Assembly (NCBI GenBank): GCA_015493185.1
Contig: WGDQ01000965.1
Span: 1-6,139 of the forward strand
DNA length: 6,139 nucleotides
Direction of reading: 5' to 3'
DNA from: Planctomycetaceae bacterium
GTDB taxonomy: Bacteria; Planctomycetota; Planctomycetia; Pirellulales; JAEUIK01
Below the pieces are notes generated by a model, which ran no database searches, was not told the origin of the DNA, and saw only the letters and a program-made list of their open reading frames with translations. Of the stretch, positions 1 to 4,943 are shown one piece after another; the first letter of the stretch is position 1, and each line of letters opens with the position of its first letter. The translations under genes were made by a program, and so were the position numbers.

Positions 1-2
1 CG

Positions 3-1880
3 ACCCACTCCCACCGGCCAGCCGGCCGCTGGGAAGTGTTTGCCTGGACCATGTACGACTGGTCGAGCAGCGCATATTCCACGCTGCTGATCACGGTGGT
101 GATGATGTACATCACAACCGTGTTGGTGCCCGGCAAGGCGGGACCAACGGTTTACGCGTGGACGATCTCGGCTTCGATGCTGCTGGCCGCGCTGCTCTCG
201 CCGGTGTTGGGTGCCGTGGCCGATGCGGCGGCGAGCAAACGCCGATGGTTGGCGGCAACGGCTTTTGTGGGCGCCGGGGCCATGGCCTCGCTGTGGCTCG
301 TGCCCTACCAGTGGAACTGGCTGGCCGTCGGCATTCTTTTCGTCTCATCGTTATGTTTCGAGTTGTCGCTGACGTTTTACAACGGTTTTCTGCCGGAGAT
401 TACCGACGACGAGACGATCAATCGCGTGTCGGGCTACGGCTTTGCGATGGGCTACATCGGTGGCGCGTTGGCCTTGGTGCTGGCCATTGCCGTATTGCAG
501 AACGGCCAGCGGTTGGGGCTGCCGAGCGGGAATAAGCTAACGATGGACTTCGTCGCCACGCGCGACGCGGAATTCGCCGTCGACCTGCCGCCCGGCGAAT
601 ACGAGGTTCGCGTTCGCTTGGGCGATCCGGCCCGACCACGCGGGCCGACGCGGGTGTTTGTAGGATCCAGTCTGGCCGGCGAAGTGTCGACGCAGCGGGG
701 CGAGTCGAAAGTGGTATCGCAATCGGTGCGGCTCGATTCGCCACCGCTAAGAGTGCGCGTGGCCGGCGTTGCCTCAGGCACCGGTGGCGAAGCGGCCGTG
801 CAGGCATTGGAAATCGAGGGGCACGATGGGGCCGGGCGTGCCGTCGTGTTGCGGTTCGATTTCGGAACGCTCGGTTCGTATGCCGAGCCCGGCTACCTGT
901 GGCTGACCGATCAGGACCGCTTTCGTACGTGGAATCGGGATGAGTTGATCGAGCGTGGCCTGCCCGACGAACTGCCCGATGCGCGGCGTTTGCCGGCGGC
1001 AGCGACAACAGCCAAGACATCAGGCGAAGGACAAGACGGGGCGGATGGGCTGCCGCTTCAGTTGCCTGGAGAAAATGGTTTGGCCTTTGGTTGGCAGCGC
1101 GGCGAAGTACGCAGCTACGACGCGGTGTTGCCACCGCGTTTGCAGTATGGGCTGTTGATTCTCGGCTTGTGGTGGGGTGTGTTCAGCATTCCGACCGTGG
1201 CTATTTTGCGTGATCGAGGACGACCGCCCGATGTGGCGCCTTCGACGCGGCAAGCGGTGAGCGACGCCGTGCGCAAGGTGGGACAGACATTGCGAAGCGT
1301 GCGCAAGTATCGGACGCTGTTCATTTTCCTGGTTGCCTTTCTGTTCTTCAACGACGGCATTCAAACGGTGATCAATCAGGCGTCGGTGTTTGCCAAGGAA
1401 GAACTCGGCTTTGTGTTGGGCGATTTGATTGCGCTGATTCTGATGATTCAAATTCTGGCGTTGCCCGGCGCGTTGATCGTTGGTTATGTGGCCGACCACT
1501 TGGGGCGGAAACCGACGTTGATGTTGTGTTTGGGTATTTGGGTGGCGTTGGTGCTTTCGGCCTATTTCGTGACGACGAAAACGCAGTTTTGGATCATGGG
1601 GGCTGTGTTGGCCATGGTGATGGGGGGCACGCAGGCCGTGGCTCGCGCAATCATGGGGGTGATGACACCCCAGGCCCACTCGGCTGAGTTTTTCGGCTTC
1701 TACAACTTCTCGGGCAAGGCGACCAGTTGGATGGGCAGCGCGCTGTTTGGATTGGTAATTTACGTCACGGGCAGTGCGCGAATCGCGATTGTGAGCGTGC
1801 TGGTGTTCTTTCTGGTCGGGTGGTTTTTGGTCGCAGTGATCGACGTGGCTCGCGGACAGCGCGAAGCGCAGATTTCGTGA
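3..1880 (+). CDS. MFS transporter, UMF1/Atg22-like, with large extracytoplasmic insert (5' partial)
   Basis: This is an inner-membrane transporter of the major facilitator superfamily; the substrate is unknown. Residues are numbered from the GTG at 36. UMF1/Atg22-type signatures are visible: YDWSSSAYS (7-15), YNGFLPEI (115-122), RVSGYGFAMGYIGG (130-143), FFNDGIQTVI (437-446), GYVADHLGRK (483-492) and the segment from GGTQAVAR (530) through FFGFYNFSGK (552-561). Twelve hydrophobic helices fit: about 12-32, 41-64, 72-90, 94-115, 132-154, 370-391, 428-446, 462-486, 493-513, 517-538, 562-578 and 581-604. The basic loop 392-427 is the usual cytoplasmic centre. About 215 extra residues lie between TM5 and TM6 (separate entry). 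The frame stays open upstream of GTG-36 to the window edge (…RPAGRWE before VFAW), and the family normally has residues before its WxxYDW motif, so the true start is probably outside the window. Family call is firm; substrate and start are not. Confidence 0.9.
   Translation, partial: THSHRPAGRWEVFAWTMYDWSSSAYSTLLITVVMMYITTVLVPGKAGPTVYAWTISASMLLAALLSPVLGAVADAAASKRRWLAATAFVGAGAMASLWLVPYQWNWLAVGILFVSSLCFELSLTFYNGFLPEITDDETINRVSGYGFAMGYIGGALALVLAIAVLQNGQRLGLPSGNKLTMDFVATRDAEFAVDLPPGEYEVRVRLGDPARPRGPTRVFVGSSLAGEVSTQRGESKVVSQSVRLDSPPLRVRVAGVASGTGGEAAVQALEIEGHDGAGRAVVLRFDFGTLGSYAEPGYLWLTDQDRFRTWNRDELIERGLPDELPDARRLPAAATTAKTSGEGQDGADGLPLQLPGENGLAFGWQRGEVRSYDAVLPPRLQYGLLILGLWWGVFSIPTVAILRDRGRPPDVAPSTRQAVSDAVRKVGQTLRSVRKYRTLFIFLVAFLFFNDGIQTVINQASVFAKEELGFVLGDLIALILMIQILALPGALIVGYVADHLGRKPTLMLCLGIWVALVLSAYFVTTKTQFWIMGAVLAMVMGGTQAVARAIMGVMTPQAHSAEFFGFYNFSGKATSWMGSALFGLVIYVTGSARIAIVSVLVFFLVGWFLVAVIDVARGQREAQIS
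498..1142 (+). other. Galactose-binding-like domain inserted in the transporter's TM5-TM6 loop, apparently circularly permuted
   Basis: Residues 155-369 of the transporter are hydrophilic and interrupt an otherwise standard 12-helix MFS fold. By topology (basic SKRR after TM2 in the cytoplasm) the insert faces the periplasm. Residues 168-261 read like the second half of a jelly-roll carbohydrate-binding-like domain: strand TRDAEFAVDLPPGEYEVRV, then LGDP, a VFVG strand, a long VRL…RVRV region and a closing ALEIEG. Residues 273-298 (RFDFGTLGSYAEPGYLWLT and on) and 350-363 (AFGWQRGEVRSYDA) read like the first half of the same domain type, which normally starts FDFG…PGY…GYGW…DR. Between them, 299-347 is a polar linker rich in Ala, Gly, Asp and Pro. 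First and second halves are therefore in swapped order. Ligand binding is inferred from fold resemblance only; a structural or sensory role is equally possible. Confidence 0.7.
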
Positions 1881-1960
1881 ACCAGTCGAATCGTCCGACG
1901 GCGCGCATTGCGTGCAGGCCGCGCAGCGATCGGCCCCGCGGGACCGCGACCGCCGCCGAA

Positions 1961-2000
1961 GCGTGGCGATGAGCGCCGAGTGGTGGCGATGAGCGCCGAG
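1961..2000. repeat. 20-bp direct tandem duplication
   Basis: Two adjacent 20-mers (1961-1980 and 1981-2000) share the last 18 bases, TGGCGATGAGCGCCGAG preceded by G, and differ only in the first two positions (GC versus TG). It is a simple tandem duplication in non-coding sequence; no function is evident. Confidence 0.85.
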
Positions 2001-2050
2001 CGGTTGGCAGCCGGTACCGATTGACCTTGGTTGGCATTGATGGGTGTTGA

Positions 2051-2100
2051 CCGCTGAGGACCGCTGATGGCCGGTGAAGACCGGTGAAGACCGACGCCGG
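2051..2100. repeat. 10-bp tandem array, consensus CCGGTGAAGA
   Basis: Five consecutive 10-mers can be read: CCGCTGAGGA, CCGCTGATGG, CCGGTGAAGA, CCGGTGAAGA and a degenerate CCGACGCCGG. The third and fourth are identical. The 10-bp unit is close to one helical turn, so the same face of the DNA is presented repeatedly, but slippage expansion explains it just as well. Confidence 0.8.
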
Positions 2101-2265
2101 TGTGCGGCGGCTGGCGCGGATGGATCAACCCGTGATGCACCGAGGGCGACGGCTGGCCGCTGGTGGTGTGCCTTGTTAGGATTGGTGGCGGCGGTAGCCG
2201 GCAGATGCCCGAACGGCTAGTTGCGGTTTGCCGGCACGCGGTGGCCGGTTGTCTTCAACGCAACA

Positions 2266-2285
2266 ATTCGGTCGAACGACCGAAT
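2266..2285. promoter_or_regulatory. 20-bp perfect palindrome, possible operator
   Basis: Arms ATTCGGTCG (2266-2274) and CGACCGAAT (2277-2285) are exact reverse complements with a 2-bp AA centre. It lies about 180 bp upstream of the isomerase start. There is no T-run after it, so it is not an intrinsic terminator. A dimeric regulator site is possible, but a 9-bp inverted repeat can occur by chance in a sequence of this length, so the regulatory reading is weak. Confidence 0.35.
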
Positions 2286-2315
2286 GGAGCAGCGGAAAGA
2301 AGGTTGATAAGCGGC

Positions 2316-2372
2316 GAAAGATACACGAGGACCAACTTGCGTTTTCAGTGGTTCCTTCGTGGCGTATCTTTC
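2316..2372. repeat. 57-nt long imperfect inverted repeat / hairpin upstream of the isomerase gene
   Basis: The outer arms GAAAGATAC (2316-2324) and GTATCTTTC (2364-2372) are exact complements. Pairing resumes after a 3-nt bulge (GGC, 2361-2363): ACGA (2325-2328) with TCGT (2357-2360), GG (2329-2330) with CC (2354-2355), and ACCA (2331-2334) with TGGT (2349-2352), separated by single T bulges. This gives about 19 base pairs around an apical loop of roughly 14 nt. The stem ends 94 nt before the isomerase ATG. It could be a structured 5' leader or a small dispersed hairpin element of the REP/MITE kind; the CACGAAGG-like stem sequence reminds me of dispersed environmental-genome repeats, which is inference only. 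Confidence 0.6.
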
Positions 2373-2450
2373 TTTCAGACCTGTCCGCCTTGTGGGCGAA
2401 GGCCCGCCAATTTCAGATGGTCTTAAACGTTTTGCGAAGAGAACTTTTGC

Positions 2451-2458
2451 GGGAGAAG
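2451..2458 (+). promoter_or_regulatory. Ribosome binding site fixing the isomerase start
   Basis: GGGAGAAG sits 8 nt before the ATG at 2467. An in-frame GTG at 2359 would add 36 residues, but it lies inside the hairpin, lacks a Shine-Dalgarno sequence, and the extra residues do not look like the family. The ATG at 2467 is therefore preferred. Confidence 0.7.
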
Positions 2459-2466
2459 CGAACCCC

Positions 2467-3090
2467 ATGCTTGGCGCCACACTGAATGTTGACCAGTACC
2501 TCGACCGGTTGCACGCCGAATTGGATCGCGTGGATCGAGCCGAAATCCAGCAAATGGCCGACCGGATTTACGAGGCATGGGAAAACGAAAAATTCGTTTA
2601 CATCTTCGGCAACGGCGGTTCGGGCACCACGGCCACGCACATGAGCGAAGACCTGGGCAAGAGCACGCTGCGCGAAAGCGATTTGAACGACGAATCAAAA
2701 AAGCGGCTCAAGGTGATGAGCCTGACCGACAATTTGGGCTGGATTATGGCCGTGGGCAACGACCTGGCCTACGACCAGATTTTCGTGCAGCAGTTGATGA
2801 ACTACGGCCAACCGGGCGATTTGGTGATTGCCATTAGCGGATCGGGCAACAGCCCCAACGTGTTGGCCGCCGTAGACTGGGCCAACCGGCATGGCCTGAA
2901 GACGTTTGGTCTGACGGGATTCGACGGGGGACAGTTGCGGCAGATGGCCCAAGGCGGACTGCACGTGCCACTGGACGATATGGGCATGGTGGAAAGCATC
3001 CATCTGTGCCTGTTCCATTTCGTGTTGAACGACGTTTTCGCACGCATCAACCACGAAGGCCGCTACTCGCCGGAAAAGGCATCGGTTTGA
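2467..3090 (+). CDS. SIS-domain sugar-phosphate isomerase, GmhA (phosphoheptose isomerase)-like
   Basis: This 207-residue cytoplasmic protein has one sugar isomerase (SIS) domain of the GmhA/DiaA group. GmhA converts sedoheptulose 7-phosphate to D-glycero-D-manno-heptose 7-phosphate for heptose nucleotide synthesis. Visible motifs are the phosphate loop GNGGSGTTATH (48-58), AVGNDLAYDQIF (95-106), PGDLVIAISGSGNSPNVL (116-133) and LTGFDGGQL (149-157). Aligned by eye to E. coli GmhA, metal/active-site His61 and His180 are kept (H58, H184), but Glu65 is Asp62, Gln172 is Glu176 and Asp169 aligns with Gly173. DiaA-type proteins, by contrast, lack the acidic residue altogether, so an enzyme is favoured, possibly with a different substrate. 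Length is slightly above the roughly 190 residues of GmhA, partly from extra residues RESDLNDESKK (69-79). It stands alone between long spacers with its own RBS; a probable terminator follows. Confidence 0.88.
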   Translation: MLGATLNVDQYLDRLHAELDRVDRAEIQQMADRIYEAWENEKFVYIFGNGGSGTTATHMSEDLGKSTLRESDLNDESKKRLKVMSLTDNLGWIMAVGNDLAYDQIFVQQLMNYGQPGDLVIAISGSGNSPNVLAAVDWANRHGLKTFGLTGFDGGQLRQMAQGGLHVPLDDMGMVESIHLCLFHFVLNDVFARINHEGRYSPEKASV

Positions 3091-3139
3091 CGTCCAAGGG
3101 CACGGCCGTCCTGGCAGCGGCGGGCTTTTCCAATGCCTG

Positions 3140-3182
3140 GGCATCGGCCTCGAGGCACCGCAGCCGGTGTTCTGCTTTTTGT
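3140..3182 (+). terminator. Probable intrinsic terminator after the isomerase gene
   Basis: GCATCGGC (3141-3148) can pair with GCCGGTGT (3163-3170), eight pairs including two G-T wobbles, with a 14-nt loop. A shorter alternative stem is CACCG (3156-3160) with CGGTG (3165-3169). Either is followed by a T-rich tract (TTCTGCTTTTTGTT, 3170-3183) and then seven Ts at 3190-3196. It begins 50 nt after the isomerase stop, the expected place. The imperfect U-tract keeps confidence moderate. Confidence 0.45.
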
Positions 3183-3276
3183 TCGATGGTTTTTTTCTCT
3201 CTGGTACGGCGAGAGCTGCCGCCCGTTGGGAGAAAGCGTGTCTTGCACGCCGAGGGACGCGACCGACATGCGCCAA

Positions 3277-3351
3277 ACGCGAGCCGCAGCAGACAAGCGC
3301 GAGCCGCGGCAAGCGAGCAAGAGCATGACAGGAAGCAAGCGAGAGCATGAC
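3277..3351. repeat. Cluster of short direct repeats
   Basis: Two related motifs each occur twice. CGCGAGCCGCAGCA (3278-3291) and CGCGAGCCGCGGCA (3298-3311) differ by one base. GCAAGCGAGCAAGAGCATGAC (3309-3329, positions only matter here) is repeated at 3335-3351 with a 4-base deletion, ending in the same GAGCATGAC. The pattern suggests stepwise duplication in non-coding DNA. Confidence 0.75.
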
Positions 3352-3433
3352 GGGCGCTGAGCCGCTCGGCGATTGTCAGAGCGCGTGCAAGTGTTCTGCT
3401 CGTTGAAAACGGTTGCCGGCGGATGTGGGCTGT

Positions 3434-3488
3434 TGGCAGAGATGGGTTGCCGGCCAAGAAGTCTGGCAGAGAAGCGAAGGCTGGCAGA
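3434..3488. repeat. Three copies of TGGCAGA in the kinase leader
   Basis: TGGCAGA occurs at 3434-3440, 3464-3470 and 3482-3488, with the last two extended to similar purine-rich stretches (CTGGCAGAGAAGC and CTGGCAGAAAAGC). They lie 70-125 bp before the kinase ATG. They may be simple duplications or repeated binding sites; nothing distinguishes these. Confidence 0.55.
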
Positions 3489-3544
3489 AAAGCAGAGAAG
3501 CATTGTGTGCGCGGAAGCGTTGTTGAAGCGGTGACCGGCTGGTT

Positions 3545-3550
3545 GGGGAA
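3545..3550 (+). promoter_or_regulatory. Likely ribosome binding site of the kinase
   Basis: GGGGAA lies 9 nt before the ATG at 3560. A better-looking GGAG at 3554-3557 is only 2 nt from the ATG and too close to serve it. The residues after 3560 (MLLGIEIGGTK) place the family's first motif at the expected extreme N-terminus, which supports this start. Confidence 0.5.
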
Positions 3551-3559
3551 CATGGAGCG

Positions 3560-4591
3560 ATGTTGCTGGGCATCGAAATCGGTGGCACCAAAATCCAATT
3601 GGCTGCGGGCCGAGCCGACGGTTCGCCGCCCGAGGCGGTCGAGCGTTTTGAAGTCGAGCCGCAGCACGGGGCGGCCGGCATCCTGGAAGGCATCCGGCAA
3701 CGCGCCGCAAAGCTGAGCCGGCGCTATGAATTCACGGCCGCGGGCATCGGTTTCGGCGGACCCGTCGACGCGCGTACCGGACGCGTGATCAAGAGCCATC
3801 ACATTGAGGGCTGGACCAATTTTCCGCTGGCCGCCTGGTGTGGTGAGCATCTGCGACTGCCGGCCGTTGTGGCCAACGATGCCGATACGGCAGGTTTGGC
3901 TGAAGCGCGCTTTGGGGCCGGACGTGGACGGCGACGCGTGTTTTACATCACCATAGGCACCGGCATTGGCGGCGGCTGGATTGTTGATGGGCAGATCTAC
4001 CAAGGGGCAGGAAACGCCGCCGCGGAAATCGGGCATTTGCGACCGGGGCCCGAGGCGACCGAGCCGACGCAAAATGTGGAGTCGGCCAGTTCGGGGTGGG
4101 GCATTGCCGCAACGGCCCGCCGGCGATGCGCGCAGGCGAAAGCCAATGACCTAGGCGGCCGTGGCGGTGGGGACTCGCATTCTTATGCAGCCGACGCGCA
4201 GGCGTTGATGGCCCAGTGTGGTGGCGACCTGGAGCGGCTGACAACGCGGCACGTGGCCGAAGCAGCTGCGGCTGGAAACCGGCTGGCTGCCGAAGTGCTC
4301 GACCAGGCATGGCAAACGCTGGGGTGGGCCGTGGCTCAGATGATCACGCTCTTGTCGCCCGAGGTTGTGGTGATTGGCGGCGGTGTATCGCTGATGGGCG
4401 AGCGGCTGTGTCTCGAACCGCTGCGGCGGCAGACCGCTCGCTACGTGTTTCCGCCGCTGGTCGGTAGTTACACGCTACGGCCGGCGGCCCTGGGACAAGA
4501 GGTGGTGCTGTACGGTGCACTGGTTTTGGCGGGCGACCTGGCCGCCAAGGGCTCAGACACCGCTGGCTCGGGCCTTGGCGAGCCGGCATGA
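3560..4591 (+). CDS. ROK-family sugar kinase (glucokinase-like) without the zinc-cysteine motif
   Basis: This 343-residue cytoplasmic protein has the ROK/actin-like ATPase fold and is expected to phosphorylate a hexose or amino sugar with ATP. The N-terminal phosphate motif is GIEIGGTK (4-11); GFGGPVD is at 64-70; the catalytic aspartate is D107 in ANDAD; the glycine-rich phosphate loop is ITIGTGIGGG (130-139); EIGH at 156-159 supplies the usual sugar-contacting Glu and His; the C-terminal adenosine motif is VVVIGGGVS (269-277). There is no N-terminal helix-turn-helix, so it is a kinase rather than a ROK repressor. The CxCGxxGCxE zinc motif normally found after EIGH is absent: the aligned stretch is PTQNVESASSG (169-179), keeping only the Glu (E174). 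Length is somewhat above the usual 300-320, with a Gly/Ser-rich loop near 199-208 and a polar C-terminal tail. Specific substrate cannot be assigned. Confidence 0.9.
   Translation: MLLGIEIGGTKIQLAAGRADGSPPEAVERFEVEPQHGAAGILEGIRQRAAKLSRRYEFTAAGIGFGGPVDARTGRVIKSHHIEGWTNFPLAAWCGEHLRLPAVVANDADTAGLAEARFGAGRGRRRVFYITIGTGIGGGWIVDGQIYQGAGNAAAEIGHLRPGPEATEPTQNVESASSGWGIAATARRRCAQAKANDLGGRGGGDSHSYAADAQALMAQCGGDLERLTTRHVAEAAAAGNRLAAEVLDQAWQTLGWAVAQMITLLSPEVVVIGGGVSLMGERLCLEPLRRQTARYVFPPLVGSYTLRPAALGQEVVLYGALVLAGDLAAKGSDTAGSGLGEPA
4562..4587 (+). other. Stable stem-loop at the 3' end of the kinase gene
   Basis: GCTGGCTCG (4562-4570) pairs with CGAGCCGGC (4579-4587), nine pairs with one T-G wobble and an 8-nt loop, ending immediately before the TGA stop. 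No T-run follows, so it is not a classical intrinsic terminator; it might act as a U-less terminator or an mRNA 3'-end stabiliser. It could also be chance from GC-rich coding sequence. Confidence 0.35.
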
Positions 4592-4943
4592 CGCGCAGGT
4601 GAACGCTGCCGGCGAATCCATGCAGTGGACGAGCCTCGGCCGACGCAAGGTGTTCGGGGCAAACGTGCTTGAGCAAAGAAAACGGTTCTTCGGCATCTTG
4701 GCGAGCGGCTGTCTTCGCGCCTTGCTCGGGCGGCTTGTGCGAAAGGGGCAAGCGACGCCGCGGGCCGAAGCGCGATCGACCGCCAACGACGCTCGACTTC
4801 AGAGGCACGTTCGTTGTGAAGGTTGTCGTGAGCACTATGCCGAGTTGCGGTTCCGACGTGCGCCATGCTGAGCTGCGCCATGTTGAGGTGGACCGTCCTC
4901 GGGTGCGCCATGTTGATGTGTGGCAGCCGGCCACGCGGGCCGC
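4592..4943. other. Convergent intergenic spacer (352 bp)
   Basis: This is the region between the converging kinase gene and the hypothetical gene. No convincing gene is present; the open frames crossing it are unlike known proteins and mostly continue from antisense or out-of-frame kinase sequence. The right third carries a 15-bp-period repeat (separate entry). No clear bidirectional terminator with a T-run on either strand is seen. Confidence 0.65.
4837..4924. repeat. 15-bp-period repeat, consensus ATGYTGAGSTGCGCC
   Basis: Units can be aligned at 4865-4879 (ATGCTGAGCTGCGCC), 4880-4894 (ATGTTGAGGTGGACC), 4895-4909 (GTCCTCGGGTGCGCC) and 4910-4924 (ATGTTGATGTGTGGC), with a diverged unit at 4837-4851. 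The core TGCGCCATGYTGA is found at 4859-4871, 4874-4886 and 4904-4916, spaced 15 and 30 bp. The period equals five codons, and the minus strand would read as an imperfect five-residue repeat (…NMAH…LNMAQLSMAH…), but no surrounding gene supports coding. The cluster ends 20 bp beyond the stop of the minus-strand hypothetical gene. Confidence 0.7.

Larger units (their letters stand above)
1881..2466. other. Intergenic spacer (586 bp) with repeats and hairpins
   Basis: No convincing gene is seen between the transporter stop and the isomerase start. Short open frames here have no recognisable protein features. The left part (about 1960-2260) is G/T-rich on the plus strand and contains two tandem repeat clusters; the right part holds a 20-bp palindrome and a long hairpin, both described separately. 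No clear sigma70-type promoter stands out. No hairpin with a following T-run is visible just after the transporter stop, so its terminator is not identified. Confidence 0.7.
3091..3559. other. Intergenic spacer (469 bp) with terminator and repeat clusters
   Basis: No supported gene lies between the isomerase and the kinase. The segment contains a probable terminator near its start and two short-repeat clusters (separate entries). GGTTGCCGGC occurs twice (3411-3420 and 3445-3454), and a small hairpin with arms around CGCTGAG/CTCGGCG lies at 3355-3371. No convincing promoter for the kinase was found. Confidence 0.7.

Noticed and set aside
418..1134. A 238-codon minus-strand open frame under the transporter insert
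   Set aside because: The antisense product is Arg/Pro/Ala-rich with no domain, while the plus-strand frame continues through the insert with clear family features on both sides.
1020..1679. A 219-codon minus-strand open frame opposite the transporter C-terminal half
   Set aside because: It is rich in His, Gln, Asn and Arg, typical of antisense to hydrophobic membrane segments.
1901..1924. Hairpin after the transporter stop (GCGCG/CGCGC)
   Set aside because: Five pairs with a 14-nt loop and no T-run; expected by chance in this GC-rich sequence.
2342..2370. Sigma70-like promoter TTTTCA-17-TATCTT before the isomerase
   Set aside because: Each box matches only four of six consensus bases and both fall inside the long hairpin, whose pairing explains the sequence better.
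3047..4072. A 341-codon open frame on the minus strand spanning the isomerase end, spacer and kinase start
   Set aside because: It overlaps two well-supported genes in antisense, is rich in Arg, Ala, Pro and Ser as expected from GC-rich antisense reading, and shows no recognisable motif.
4515..4871. A 118-codon plus-strand frame running from inside the kinase into the convergent spacer
   Set aside because: It begins out of frame within the kinase, has no ribosome site and no recognisable protein character.
4837..4924. CRISPR array
   Set aside because: Units are 15 bp and contiguous with no unique spacers, and no cas gene is present.
4928..4942. Terminator for the dapB operon (arms CGGCC/GGCCG right after the TAA)
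   Set aside because: The stem is only five pairs and no T-run follows on the minus strand.
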